A stretch of 64,000 bases of DNA from Pyrofollis japonicus (GTDB lineage Archaea; Thermoproteota; Thermoprotei_A; Sulfolobales; Pyrodictiaceae). The DNA is taken from contig NZ_AP028634.1 of NCBI RefSeq assembly GCF_033097485.1, positions 983,126 to 1,047,125 on the forward strand, read 5' to 3'. The translations under genes were made by a program, and so were the position numbers. This document shows, piece by piece, positions 16,593 to 26,434 of this stretch. Position 1 is the first letter of the stretch, and every line of letters starts with the position of its first letter. Under the pieces are notes generated by a model. The model worked only from the letters and a program-made list of their open reading frames with translations, made no database searches and had not been told where the DNA came from.

Positions 16593-16931
16593 ATGAAATG
16601 TGACATTAGGATCGAGGCAGTACTCTATATTAGTTGTGGAGGAGCAATAATTGGAGGTAAAGGCCTAGTTGAATCCCTTAAAGCCATAGAGGAGGCTGGA
16701 AGTATACGTGCAGCAGCAGAAAAGCTTGGAATAAATTATCGCAGACTCTGGACGCGCATAAAACATGCAGAGACCATACTCGGTGCCCGCTTAGTTGAAA
16801 CGGATAGGAAAGGCTCAAAGCTTACACCCTTGGCGAGAAGGATAATCGCTGCATATGAACTCATGGAGCATATTCTTAAAAAGCATGGAATTGAATCTTT
16901 CAATATTACAGACGCCGAGTGCGAGGCCTAA
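16593..16931 (+). CDS. ModE/LysR-type helix-turn-helix regulator
   Basis: 112 residues. Residues 25-90 form the ModE-type winged helix (LVESLKAIEEAGSIRAAAEK, then GINYRRLWTRIKHAE, and GSKLTPLARRII). No molybdate-binding TOBE domain follows, so ligand binding is not predicted. It is divergent from the glcD-like gene across 81 bp, making that pair a plausible target. Four cysteines (2 early, 1 in the first strand, 1 at the C-terminus) are unusual. Confidence 0.78.
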   Translation: MKCDIRIEAVLYISCGGAIIGGKGLVESLKAIEEAGSIRAAAEKLGINYRRLWTRIKHAETILGARLVETDRKGSKLTPLARRIIAAYELMEHILKKHGIESFNITDAECEA

Positions 16932-17029
16932 TTTTTAACATGTTGATTGTTTATGTTACTATACTAAGGTTGTTGATAATAAGCGGGATACTTGTTTAAA
17001 CCTAGGAAGACATAAGCTAATGCATAGGG

Positions 17030-17821
17030 ATGACCTGCTTGCATAGATTCATCTTATTCCTAAGCTTCGACCTAGATGTTGACTCTGCTGAAGCGCGTAA
17101 AGGGGCTGACCCCGTAGCGAGAAGCCGGGGGCGCTTTGCAGCTCGGCGTGGCTTGTTTAAGGTTCTTGATGTCCTTCGAAAGCATGGCATAAGGTCAACA
17201 TTCTTTGTTCCAGGGTGGGTCGCGGAACAATACCCAGAGCTAGTGGCAAGAATTATTGACGAAGGCCATGAAGTAGCAGCGCATGGGTATATGCATGAGC
17301 GATTAGATGAACTATCGTGGGAAGAGGAGAGAAAGGTATTTGAAAGCATGGTCTCAGCGCTCCGAAAGGTAGTAGGGTCAAACCTCTATGGTTTTAGGGC
17401 GCCATACTGGAAGTGGAGCAGTCACACATTAGGCTTTATCACGAGCTATGGCTTTGTTTATGATAGTAGTTTGATGGACGATGAAGAGCCATACATAATT
17501 AGCAGGAATGGTATAAGGCTTGTCGAGCTCCCGGTTGATTGGAGACTCGATGACTGGCCTTATTTGGAGTACTATCGCTCGCTTACTCCTAGTCAGCTTC
17601 TTGACATGTGGCTTGAGGAGATAAGGTATGCTTCAGAGAATAACGGGTACCTTTCACTGACTATGCATCCTCAATGTATTGGGAGGGGTAGCAGGATACG
17701 CGTACTCGAGGAGGTAATTAGTGAGGCAAAGAAGCTAGGTGCATGGCTGCCCACAGGCTCCGAGCTAGCTAAGAATGTTCTACATAACCAGGAACGCGTT
17801 AAGGAGCATCTGGAGGGATAG
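17030..17821 (+). CDS. Polysaccharide deacetylase (NodB domain)
   Basis: 263 residues of a carbohydrate esterase 4 fold. The metal/catalytic motif 1 is SFDLDVDSAE, motif 2 is HEVAAHGYMHE (H-x3-H type zinc site), and GFRAPYWKW is motif 3. The C-terminal LSLTMHPQCIGRGSR supplies the last histidine. The family removes N-acetyl groups from glycans, or hydrolyses related amides. No signal peptide is present, so it probably acts on cytosolic or lipid-linked precursors. It is 4 nt before the peptidase-like gene. Confidence 0.85.
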   Translation: MTCLHRFILFLSFDLDVDSAEARKGADPVARSRGRFAARRGLFKVLDVLRKHGIRSTFFVPGWVAEQYPELVARIIDEGHEVAAHGYMHERLDELSWEEERKVFESMVSALRKVVGSNLYGFRAPYWKWSSHTLGFITSYGFVYDSSLMDDEEPYIISRNGIRLVELPVDWRLDDWPYLEYYRSLTPSQLLDMWLEEIRYASENNGYLSLTMHPQCIGRGSRIRVLEEVISEAKKLGAWLPTGSELAKNVLHNQERVKEHLEG

Positions 17822-17825
17822 TGAT

Positions 17826-19448
17826 ATGAACCTAGGTCAGCTTTTTACCGCGGTTGCTAGGAGCGTAGACGAGCTTCGCGGATACGAGCTACTAGCATCG
17901 CTCTCTAGGTTCCATAGATTACAGGGTAGTGATGAGCTGGTTATTGCTGCAGAGCATGTTGCCCAACTATTCGATGAACTAGGAATAGAATATAGATTTG
18001 AAAGCCTCCAAGGGCCCCTGGGGTTACATGAATATTGGGGGTTCTGGGAGCCTCGGGGATGGCGACTCGAGTCAGCTACAATTGAAGCCCGCGGAGAAAA
18101 TGGAGAGTGGCATGAAGTACTAAGTAATCTCGACACCCCTCTTATAGCTATGGCTGGCTCGCCTCCCGGAGAAGAAGAGGGCATATTGCGCTTCGAAGAA
18201 GGCAATATACGGCTTGTCCGAAAATTTAACACTGTAGAATACTATGAAGCTGACGAAGAAGGTGTTAACGCTGTTATAGGCTTGCACAAAGGGCCCGGGA
18301 TAAGATATTGGGGGCTTTTTCCACCACACTTCCGTGACCCGCCGAGAACACTCGCCGCAAGTATAAACTATGAACAAGCCCTTCTCCTCGTAGGAAAAAA
18401 AGTTAGAATACGAATCGATAGCAGTTATGACGTGTTATCTAAGACACCAATCCTCCGAGCAAGTATAGGTGATGGTGCCGCTTCAATAGTCCTCGTAGCC
18501 CACATATGTCACCCGCGCCCAGGAAGCCACGACAATGCAAGTGGAGTGGCAGTACTAGTAGAGGCTCTTGCTGCCTTACAGCATTACAGCGAAAAACTAT
18601 CCAACGCAGGCATAAGGGTAGAAGCGTTCTTCGTTCCAGAATGGACAGGACTTGCTGCCGCAGACATCCACGGCATATTAAATACAGAGGAGGCTTTACT
18701 AGGGCTTAGTGTTGACATGGTTGCTGCAAATCTAGCTATAACTGGAGGAAGGTTGAGGTTAGTTGCTAGTCCGCCACCCCTCATCAACCCGTTTGATATT
18801 GTTCTCGACGAGGTGCTTGGACGGGTTGATGCAGAAAACTATGGCGGGATAGTACCCTATGAGCCTGGAAGTGATCATGATATACTGGTATCGCTTGGGG
18901 TACCTGGCTCGATGCTTAATGAGTGGCCTGATGCCTATTATCATACGAGCCTCGATACCCCTGACCACGTATCAGTCACTAGAATAAAGAAGATATCAGC
19001 GGCGATTGCTTCGTCGATAATATTGTTTACGGAGAAAATACGTGATATTGGCTCCCTAGTAAAGAGATCAATCGCACCATATTATAGTACAGTAGAGGAG
19101 GGTCTTCTAAGTGAGTTCGAGAAATACGCCGTGCAGAGGCTAAAGAAGCTCTTACGAGGCTCGGCAGCTGAGCCACAGTGGAATAATGATATAACCGTTG
19201 TGAAGAGGGGTGCTCCAACGCTTGCGTATCTTTACTTGAGCGGCGAAAAGAGTCTTGCAAAACGGCTTGCCAATAATAGAGATATGTATGAAGCTATGCT
19301 TCGTCTTGGAGTACTAGCGTCAGGCGTATCTAGCTTAGAGGTTGCCGTGAAAATCCTGCAAAGTATTGGACTGAGACTTGACGAAGAAGTTGTGGGTGTT
19401 GTTCGAAAGCATTTGGCTGGCGAACTGGATCCTGCTAGAAAACACTAG
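17826..19448 (+). CDS. M28-like zinc aminopeptidase (DUF4910/DUF2172 type)
   Basis: 540 residues from ATG 17826; a longer form from 17775 would overlap the deacetylase gene. The peptidase core shows LVAHICHPRPGSHDNASGVAVL (first metal His and bridging Asp), VPEWTGL and, late, PGSDHDILVSLGVP with YYHTSLDTPDH. The N-terminal inserted domain matches the DUF4910 aminopeptidase-like family, whose members are found in polysaccharide biosynthesis loci. The C-terminal 100 residues are a helical addition. The 3' end overlaps the convergent deacetylase gene by 114 bp. Confidence 0.8.
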   Translation: MNLGQLFTAVARSVDELRGYELLASLSRFHRLQGSDELVIAAEHVAQLFDELGIEYRFESLQGPLGLHEYWGFWEPRGWRLESATIEARGENGEWHEVLSNLDTPLIAMAGSPPGEEEGILRFEEGNIRLVRKFNTVEYYEADEEGVNAVIGLHKGPGIRYWGLFPPHFRDPPRTLAASINYEQALLLVGKKVRIRIDSSYDVLSKTPILRASIGDGAASIVLVAHICHPRPGSHDNASGVAVLVEALAALQHYSEKLSNAGIRVEAFFVPEWTGLAAADIHGILNTEEALLGLSVDMVAANLAITGGRLRLVASPPPLINPFDIVLDEVLGRVDAENYGGIVPYEPGSDHDILVSLGVPGSMLNEWPDAYYHTSLDTPDHVSVTRIKKISAAIASSIILFTEKIRDIGSLVKRSIAPYYSTVEEGLLSEFEKYAVQRLKKLLRGSAAEPQWNNDITVVKRGAPTLAYLYLSGEKSLAKRLANNRDMYEAMLRLGVLASGVSSLEVAVKILQSIGLRLDEEVVGVVRKHLAGELDPARKH

Positions 19449-20156
19449 TTTAACAAACTCTCTAAAGGTCATGAAAACGGCTCCTTTTTCGCGGTGGAAT
19501 TGTATAAGTCTTTGCAGATTCTTTAAAGCGTGTTCACCGGTGCCAAACTTGCAGTCAAAACGTACCTTTTTCTTCCGCATATCAACATATTCCCATGGGT
19601 GTGCAAAGTATACTATTGGCGATTTAAGCCTGGAATGAATTGCTTTCTGGATTCTCCATGGAAGCCTTAGTACGGATGAAGTAACAGATGCAGGCACACG
19701 TATAATTCCTTCCTCGAATATCTCTAGCCCTCTAGGGAAAGGAGGTTTATACTTAGCATTAGATGAGTCACTCATATAATTATTATCAATTAGTATTCTA
19801 ATGTAATGTTCCGGAAACATTAAATTAGGTGCTCTAAATGAAATGACATCGCCGAAGCGTCTCAGTAGCGTGGTTGCCTTCTCAATAGCCTTGCGCGCCT
19901 CGTCGTAACTAAGCTTGTCAAACCTTTCATGTCTATATCCATGGCAGCCTAGTTCATGCCCTTCATCCACTATTCTTTTAACTATTTTTGGGAACTTTTC
20001 AGCTATAACCGCAGTGGTGAAGAACGTAGCCCTCACATTCTCCGTGCTAAGAAGTTCAAGGATCAGGGGCATTCCCTGTTCTATCCCTGTAGTGCTGCTT
20101 AGATAGGGAGGGCAGTCTGGCTCAACATCAAAGCTTATTAAGACTATCTTTTCCAT
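19335..20156 (-). CDS. Second polysaccharide deacetylase (NodB domain)
   Basis: 273 residues. Motif 1 is ISFDVEPDCPP, motif 2 is HELGCHGYRHERF, and the third motif is SFRAPNLMFPEHY. PIVYFAHPWEYVD supplies the last histidine. It is distinct from the first deacetylase in sequence, so the two probably act on different glycans. The C-terminal 38 residues are encoded antisense to the peptidase gene. The start overlaps the glycosyltransferase end by 13 nt. Confidence 0.83.
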   Translation of the reverse strand: MEKIVLISFDVEPDCPPYLSSTTGIEQGMPLILELLSTENVRATFFTTAVIAEKFPKIVKRIVDEGHELGCHGYRHERFDKLSYDEARKAIEKATTLLRRFGDVISFRAPNLMFPEHYIRILIDNNYMSDSSNAKYKPPFPRGLEIFEEGIIRVPASVTSSVLRLPWRIQKAIHSRLKSPIVYFAHPWEYVDMRKKKVRFDCKFGTGEHALKNLQRLIQFHREKGAVFMTFREFVKLVFSSRIQFASQMLSNNTHNFFVKSQSNTLQDFHGNL

Positions 20157-21403
20157 AGCTTGCTCAGCCTCAGCCAGCCCTTATAAAGTAGGAATAGTTT
20201 CTCTTCGGGGTCACTTGAATCGAGCACTGACTTGTATATCTCAAGTATCTCGTAGACTATCTTATTCCAGGAAAAGTTGCGTGCAACATGATAGGGAGCA
20301 TGTTCCCTCATTTTTGCGCGAATATCATCACTCTCTGCGAGGAACACTAAGCGGTTAACAGCTTCTTCATCATCTTTTACAAGGAATCCCGTCACGCCAT
20401 CAACGACTACATCTTCGATGCCGCCGCCGCGATAGCCGAGAACCGGTGTGCCACAAGCCATGGACTCGAGTGCTGTTATTGAGAACGCCTCAATAGGCGA
20501 TGGCACGATTGTTAAGTCGGCTGCCCAGTAATATTCTCGCAGCATTTTCCTTTCAACAAATCCGTTCATATAGGCTTTGAATAGTTCTTTAGCCTTATAC
20601 TGGCTTATCTCGTTCTCGATAACCGGTCTATAAGGGCCATCGCCAACTATCACTAGGTATAGTCGCTTGTGCTTAGTACGGCTCAGCGACTTCGAGGCCT
20701 CGGCAACAATCCTTGGAACAACGTGTATTCGTTTCCGTTCGGTAAAGCGACCTGGTGCAAAGATTACGACATCGTTCTGAGAGGCGCCGATAGCTGCTCT
20801 GGCCCTCATTCTTTCTTCATGATCTGGTGGTCTCCAAAAACTCGTGTCAACGGCGTTAGGTACTATATGGAGTGGTCGAGGATCATTTTTGAGTAGTTTT
20901 CTCGTATCTCTAGCTACGGCTCTGCTCACAGCAATAAAAGCATCTACACGTTTTAACGCGTACCTTAGTATGGGTAACCATAGCTTCCATCGACGTCGTT
21001 TCCACTCAAAGAATGAATGGTTTGTAGCGACTACAGGTACTCCTCTAAGTCCTCGCGAAATATTCGCAATTATTATGCCCAATGGTGAGTAAATACTATG
21101 TATGTGTGTTAAATCAAACCTCTCTTTCTTATAGAGCTTATTAGCTTCATATATTGTTCTTATACCGAGAGATATATGTTCTTGAGAATTGTATATTTCG
21201 CCGTGGAGCCTGTGAACCTTAAACGGAAAATTATCTTGAAACTTTGAGCCAAATTTCCTATAATCGTGAGTAATCACGTGGGGTTCATGACCTAAGCGGA
21301 GTAGATTTAACGCTAACTCTTGCACATGGGTCTCAATACCGCCTATTTTTGGGTAGAACCAGTCTGACGCCAGCGCGATCTTAAGAGTCTCCAAGCATGC
21401 CAT
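20144..21403 (-). CDS. GT4-family glycosyltransferase
   Basis: 419 residues of a GT-B fold. The N-terminal YPKIGGIETHVQELALNLL is the acceptor-side glycine-rich loop. The C-terminal Rossmann domain has IFAPGRFTERKRI and the nucleotide-sugar motif PSPIEAFSITALESMACG (E-x7-E), followed by GYRGGGIEDVV. It transfers an activated sugar, probably to a lipid-linked or surface glycan. It overlaps the membrane protein gene by 61 nt. Confidence 0.9.
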   Translation of the reverse strand: MACLETLKIALASDWFYPKIGGIETHVQELALNLLRLGHEPHVITHDYRKFGSKFQDNFPFKVHRLHGEIYNSQEHISLGIRTIYEANKLYKKERFDLTHIHSIYSPLGIIIANISRGLRGVPVVATNHSFFEWKRRRWKLWLPILRYALKRVDAFIAVSRAVARDTRKLLKNDPRPLHIVPNAVDTSFWRPPDHEERMRARAAIGASQNDVVIFAPGRFTERKRIHVVPRIVAEASKSLSRTKHKRLYLVIVGDGPYRPVIENEISQYKAKELFKAYMNGFVERKMLREYYWAADLTIVPSPIEAFSITALESMACGTPVLGYRGGGIEDVVVDGVTGFLVKDDEEAVNRLVFLAESDDIRAKMREHAPYHVARNFSWNKIVYEILEIYKSVLDSSDPEEKLFLLYKGWLRLSKLWKR

Positions 21404-22206
21404 CCTCCAGTAACGGTCGCCACAACGCCCCCGAGTAGCGTAGCTATTGCATAAGATATAAGCCTCTCCATAATCATTATTGTGACAGCCTTGTTTGGAG
21501 GAGCACCAAGGGCAACGAGAAGCGCTGTAAGCCCGCCCTCCACTATTCCTAGTCCGCCGGGAGTTATTGCAAACAAGCTTACCGCTAGATAACCTATGGA
21601 CAATAAGATAAATCTTAAGAGGGGTGCCTTCCAGCTTACTGCCAAGCCGATAACATATAGTCTCATAACGTCTAGGATCCAGACGAATGAGCTTATGGCA
21701 ATACTTATTGCGAGGATCTTTTTATCTGAAATCATCTCCCTTAGCGATGCTATCTCGGCGTCTCCGTTTAGTAATTGAATCCCTCTCTCTGCCATCTTTT
21801 CAATCGCATAGTTCATGAGTCTATCCCAATATCTTACTCCAATGTATATTCCAACTATAGGTAATATGGCTGCAGCAATAACGTATATGGTCAAGTTGCC
21901 AGACATTAGCTCCATATAGAGTCCTACAATCGCCATGGCTATGACGGGGAAAGCTTCAGAAAACCGTTCAAAAGCTATGGCAGTGACAATATTGACGAGA
22001 GGGGCCTTTGTCTTAAAATATACATAAGCAGCCCTTGCAAGTTCCCCACCTGTTTTCGCGCTAGGCGTTAGGTTATTTACGACGATTGTTAGCATATGTG
22101 CAGCAACGGCATCTTTTATGCTTATCTCGATACTCACTTTTCTTAAAACAAGTTGCAAACGGAGCGCGTAAAGAAGCACGGATAAATAGTAAAGGCCTAA
22201 GGCCAA
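21343..22206 (-). CDS. Lysylphosphatidylglycerol-synthetase-like/AglD-type (UPF0104) membrane protein, 5' end uncertain
   Basis: 287 residues from TTG 22206 with 6-7 membrane helices. AAHMLTIVVNNLTPSAKTGGE and FAITPGGLGIVEGGLTALL are the hallmarks of the UPF0104/LPG-synthase membrane domain (AglD, TagF-like flippases). The frame is open upstream to 22305 without a usual start and encodes family-like residues (LYRWKTLEIELLRYLSEGV). The expected first helix appears in another frame at about 22300-22337 (LFLASIVVLGKAG). A one-base frameshift near 22303 is likely, or a nonstandard start. Confidence 0.75.
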   Translation of the reverse strand: MALGLYYLSVLLYALRLQLVLRKVSIEISIKDAVAAHMLTIVVNNLTPSAKTGGELARAAYVYFKTKAPLVNIVTAIAFERFSEAFPVIAMAIVGLYMELMSGNLTIYVIAAAILPIVGIYIGVRYWDRLMNYAIEKMAERGIQLLNGDAEIASLREMISDKKILAISIAISSFVWILDVMRLYVIGLAVSWKAPLLRFILLSIGYLAVSLFAITPGGLGIVEGGLTALLVALGAPPNKAVTIMIMERLISYAIATLLGGVVATVTGGWHAWRLLRSRWRQTGSTQK

Positions 22207-22292
22207 AAGGATGTAGTATAGGTTAACCGTTGCTAGGTCCTTAACCCCTTCCGAAAGATACCGGAGAAGCTCTATCTCCAGGGTTTTCCACC

Positions 22293-22310
22293 GGTAAAGC
22301 CCGCTTTACC
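22293..22310. repeat. Perfect 8-bp inverted repeat
   Basis: GGTAAAGC and GCTTTACC are separated by only two bases (CC). It lies 84 nt downstream of the coiled-coil gene stop and exactly where the reading frames of the UPF0104 gene appear to switch. It may be an operator, a transcript hairpin, or a site of slippage. Confidence 0.45.
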
Positions 22311-22393
22311 TAATACTACTATACTGGCTAGGAACAAACCTTGCCAGTAAAGCCTTATTGGATAGCTCCCAGCATAGTCTCTGTGAAGCGAGT

Positions 22394-22819
22394 CTAGAAC
22401 CGTATTATTATTGATGTCGGGACATCGTCTACCAAGATTACTTCAAGCTTAGCTTCAAGCCCTATCTCTGCTAGTTTTTCGACACCTTTTCGAGCTGTCT
22501 GAAGCTTGGCTATCTTTTTGTTAATAGACTCAGCCAGGTCTTCAAGATAACGAAGCTCCACAGATGGCGGCGGGTTGATGATAAGCTCCATACCCTCCTC
22601 AAGCTTTATTATATCTTGTCTTTCAGATTGCACAGATTCCCTTTTAGCACCGAGCCTCATGACTAATTCCCTAATCTTTTTATCAAGCTCGCTCTTTGCC
22701 CGCAGCTCCTCTATTATGCGCAGGAGCTCGCCAAGAGTTTTTCTAAGATCTGTTAATTGTAGGTCTATAAATCGTAGTAGCTCCTGTGCAGAAGAGAATT
22801 CTTTTATGCCTGTAGCCAC
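22394..22819 (-). CDS. Coiled-coil protein (prefoldin-like pattern)
   Basis: 141 residues from GTG 22819. Two long heptad-repeat helices (about 8-65 and 85-115) are joined by a short hydrophobic segment (GMELIINPPPSVELRYL), with beta-like residues at the C-terminus (LEVILVDDVPTSIIIRF). This helix-hairpin-helix arrangement resembles prefoldin-alpha-like proteins, but no diagnostic motif is seen. It sits 86 nt downstream of the giant surface protein gene in the same orientation. Confidence 0.6.
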   Translation of the reverse strand: MATGIKEFSSAQELLRFIDLQLTDLRKTLGELLRIIEELRAKSELDKKIRELVMRLGAKRESVQSERQDIIKLEEGMELIINPPPSVELRYLEDLAESINKKIAKLQTARKGVEKLAEIGLEAKLEVILVDDVPTSIIIRF

Positions 22820-22905
22820 CTTTCTCCCCCACGCATGTAGAAGCTTTTATACCAAACAATTTATTTTCAACGTACATTAAAACGTGTTTTCAAGTATGTC
22901 TAGGT

Positions 22906-25900
22906 TTAGAACTCTTCTGTTGATAGCCGTTCTAGGACGCGTTTGAAGTACATGCGTACAGCAACTATCAGTATAGCACCAACTATTGCTATTGTTATCG
23001 GTATTATATACTTCTTTATAAGAGTTGCTGGTGTTGGCTTAAGTTTTACAATATAGCTTGCTGATGCATGGATAGTTGATACGAGGCATTTTAAGTAATA
23101 ACCAGGCGAACTAGCGCAAACCTTGTAAGTGCCGTAAGGAATGTTTATGCTTACTTGTCCGTTTTCATCGCTAACATACTTTAAGTTTAGTATGTTGTCA
23201 ATGCCGGTTATTGTCACAGTTGCACCAGTTATTTTCTCGCCCTCTGTGCTCATAATTACTAATGTGTACTTGTATGAATTTCTTACGAGCTTTAAAACAA
23301 TGTCTTTTTTCTGTGGTTTAACTTTTTTCTCTAAATTCTTATAAACGTTGTTAGCTGACTTAATACTTATAGTTGAACCATTTATCAATATGGGTAAGGC
23401 TAGCCGGTGAACTTTGCCCTTAGCAAGACTTGCTACTTCTTTGCCGTCAAGGACAACAGTGATATTATCAATTATTTTCCCTCCCTTTGAAATAGAATCA
23501 ACTATTATAATGTTGCTTATTTTTCTGCCACGCTTAACAAGGATACTAATGTTCTCTCTATCAATGCCCTTAACTTCAAAGCATGTCTTATTAGTCATGT
23601 ATAGCTTAAACCCTAGGTACTCTTCCAGCGGTATGGCCTCAAGACAATATTTTCCTTTAATTAACTCGATACTTATTTTTCCATTCATTGATTCAGATGT
23701 AATAACGGGTTTTGTTGCATTCACATAGTAGATTTTAATCAGTGTCTTAACGGGTTTTTCGCCTTCCGAATACGTCTCTATACTTACAGGATGCTTCATT
23801 GGGACAAGCCTTACAGTTATCATTGTAGTTGGCTTGTCTAGTGGAATATGTACGTTGTACTTTATGTCGGCAAATAGCTTTCCATAGCCAGTAGGAGGTA
23901 GGTCAATAATTTCTATAATTGCGTCCCCTCTATAGAGGGTTGTAAAACTTATATCTGTTGGTTGTAATGGCGCTTTTACATGGTACTCGAAGAGCTTTTC
24001 CCCATTCTTGCCATAAACCTTAACTAAGAGAATATCTAGGTTCGTGGTATCGACAAGCGCTTTCTTAACATCTTGGCTCGGCGATAATCGTACTATTGTC
24101 GTTATAGGTCTTCTATTAACTTCTATACTTATGTTCAATTCTTGAGGAATTAGTGCTGACGTTGCTGATTCGCGATATAATATACCAGAAGGGTCAAGGA
24201 CACGTATTGTATAGTTTCCTGGAATAAGGTGCTTAAGACTAATCACTGATACATTAGCCGGATAGTGATATACATAGGTTTTATTCCTCTTTATGTCGTG
24301 GACATAAACCTCTAGATCGACTAGAGGAGGTGCCTTGGTATAGGAGTCCCTAATGGATAATGAGACGTTGTATTTCTTATATGGAATCTTTATTATGATG
24401 TCGTCGTAGGTAATTGATGTGCTACTACAATTAATAGTTTTTACTATGTTCTCGTATTTTTCTTTTTCAAAAGGCTCTATAATTACTTGTGTGAACGCGT
24501 ACTTGAAGCAAGGCACATCGGCTATATTTGTCTCTGATACTACCTCCCTTTGCAGTACCGTTGTATTGCCGAGCAGTATTTTCGTTATTGCTTTAAATCC
24601 CTTTATGGGCTCGTTATCCTCGTTTATGACCGTTATCCTAGCTGTTCCGACAATGAAATCGTTAAAACTCTTTATAGTTACTCCTTTATCTATAACCTTG
24701 TTAACATTTGTTAGTACTGTAAGACCTTTTACTGTCGGAATAACAGCATAGAGCGTATTGTTGAATGATTTTTCAATAAAGAATGCCTGCAAGCCGTTGA
24801 AGTATACGAAGGGCTCATTATTTGTAGAGATTGTGTAAATTCTTGGAGGCTTATCCCCGGTTATTACAGCTAATGCTACGTTACCTTTACTATCCGAGCC
24901 GGAGAGAATGTACTCGTTCCTTGCCTTCACTAGACTAATTGTTCTAATTTGTGATAATAATGGTAGAGACCACTTGAGAGCATAGGAGCCGTTTTCGGTT
25001 TTCTCTGCAATATAGATATCGCCGCTACTAGTCCCTATTGCGACGAGCTTTGTATCAGTACTAACAGCTACATATGTGGCCTTTATGCCTGCATAGTACC
25101 GCCATAGCTGAATTAGTGGGCTAAAGTCCTTTCTAGCAAAGACTAGTATTGCGATAAAGTCTTCGGTCGTGAATACCTTTGATCTCGAGCCGGATATCCA
25201 TAGGTAGATTCTATCACTATCCATATATGCTAATAGCACATTTATATTTCCTAATGTGTTCGTGGTTGTGCGTTGCAGGGGATATTCCTTTAACGTAAGA
25301 TTACCTTCCGGGCTTAGAATGGCTAGATAATTCTGTTTTGAAAACATGGTTAATAATTGACAGGGTACTGTCATATTTGGCTCAATTAAAAGAGGCTTGC
25401 TAATGTTCTGGGATATAAGCTGGTCTAGGGGGACTACTATTGGACCATAGCATCTTTTGTCTATTTTAGCGTAAAACATGAGCTTGGGCTGCGACTTTGG
25501 AATAGCTATCATAGTAGAGCCATTAGTGATAGTAGCTTCTGAGACGAGTGTATGGCTTACAACAAGGTACAATAAGCCGCTATTAACTAGGGAGCCGTTT
25601 GCCCAAAGAACCTCTATTGGTACTTGTATTGTAGCTGCAGGTGCAACCTCTTCTTTGGCTACTAGCAAGTAAGTATATTCAAGGCTGCTATTCCTCGATA
25701 TGAGTACAGGAATTATATCATCTATCTTAACTCCTTCTCTTTTCTTCTCAAGAAGCGTTCCTATGACTGGACGGGCTTCGAACCATGTATCCTTATAAGA
25801 CCTTATTGCGAAAACTCCTTTGTCAGTCAATACTATATATGCGCGGGGCCCATATGGATATATTTTATGAATGTTGCCCAATACAGCGAAAAATGTTGTA

Positions 25901-26316
25901 GTATTTTGCGCCAAATCTATTATCAGAACCTTATTTGCAAAACCGATTGCTACTGATAAAGGGTCCAAAAGGCTGTCAAGGGCTACAGCTGATACTCTTG
26001 AAGGAATACTTATGTTCTTTATTATTTCGTAGCGTGGAGGAGCTGAAGGCTTAATTTTCATCAGTACAACATAGTTTGTATTGTTATTCTCAATAGCGAA
26101 TAAGTACAAGTCCTTCGATAAGTGTTGCGACAAGTAAACAGACCCAAGCCTCCAGGTTAGCCCAAAGGGAATATCCATCGAAGAATTGCTATCTTCTGCA
26201 GATGCCACGGTATGTATAATTACCAGGCTTGTTACGAGTGCTAGGAAAAGTACGGTCACTAATACATGGTTAATTCTGAGGCTGCGGCGGGCTTCGACAA
26301 AGCTAAACAAGTTCAC
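22906..26316 (-). CDS. Giant membrane-anchored surface protein with propeller and Ig-like domains
   Basis: 1136 residues from GTG 26316. A signal or anchor helix spans about 16-40 (VLVTVLFLALVTSLVIIHTV), and a C-terminal helix (about 1102-1122) is followed by a basic tail, so the bulk is extracellular. Residues 45-540 show repeated strands and short motifs like those of WD40/PQQ propellers. Residues 560-1095 contain four to five carboxypeptidase-regulatory or Ig-like repeats (GNYTIRVLDP, GKYCLEAIP, GTYKVCASSPGY). Many N-x-S/T sequons suggest glycosylation. It is divergent from the secretion ATPase gene across 118 bp. Exact fold and role unknown. Confidence 0.75.
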   Translation of the reverse strand: MNLFSFVEARRSLRINHVLVTVLFLALVTSLVIIHTVASAEDSNSSMDIPFGLTWRLGSVYLSQHLSKDLYLFAIENNNTNYVVLMKIKPSAPPRYEIIKNISIPSRVSAVALDSLLDPLSVAIGFANKVLIIDLAQNTTTFFAVLGNIHKIYPYGPRAYIVLTDKGVFAIRSYKDTWFEARPVIGTLLEKKREGVKIDDIIPVLISRNSSLEYTYLLVAKEEVAPAATIQVPIEVLWANGSLVNSGLLYLVVSHTLVSEATITNGSTMIAIPKSQPKLMFYAKIDKRCYGPIVVPLDQLISQNISKPLLIEPNMTVPCQLLTMFSKQNYLAILSPEGNLTLKEYPLQRTTTNTLGNINVLLAYMDSDRIYLWISGSRSKVFTTEDFIAILVFARKDFSPLIQLWRYYAGIKATYVAVSTDTKLVAIGTSSGDIYIAEKTENGSYALKWSLPLLSQIRTISLVKARNEYILSGSDSKGNVALAVITGDKPPRIYTISTNNEPFVYFNGLQAFFIEKSFNNTLYAVIPTVKGLTVLTNVNKVIDKGVTIKSFNDFIVGTARITVINEDNEPIKGFKAITKILLGNTTVLQREVVSETNIADVPCFKYAFTQVIIEPFEKEKYENIVKTINCSSTSITYDDIIIKIPYKKYNVSLSIRDSYTKAPPLVDLEVYVHDIKRNKTYVYHYPANVSVISLKHLIPGNYTIRVLDPSGILYRESATSALIPQELNISIEVNRRPITTIVRLSPSQDVKKALVDTTNLDILLVKVYGKNGEKLFEYHVKAPLQPTDISFTTLYRGDAIIEIIDLPPTGYGKLFADIKYNVHIPLDKPTTMITVRLVPMKHPVSIETYSEGEKPVKTLIKIYYVNATKPVITSESMNGKISIELIKGKYCLEAIPLEEYLGFKLYMTNKTCFEVKGIDRENISILVKRGRKISNIIIVDSISKGGKIIDNITVVLDGKEVASLAKGKVHRLALPILINGSTISIKSANNVYKNLEKKVKPQKKDIVLKLVRNSYKYTLVIMSTEGEKITGATVTITGIDNILNLKYVSDENGQVSINIPYGTYKVCASSPGYYLKCLVSTIHASASYIVKLKPTPATLIKKYIIPITIAIVGAILIVAVRMYFKRVLERLSTEEF

Positions 26317-26434
26317 TATACCCGTGGCTTCATGTCCTCATCCTTAAAACTTAAAAATATTATTGCTTATTCTACCTATCCGGAGCCTAGCAAAGGTTCT
26401 TAGAGTAATGCAGCAAAATATTCCGGGGATCTAG

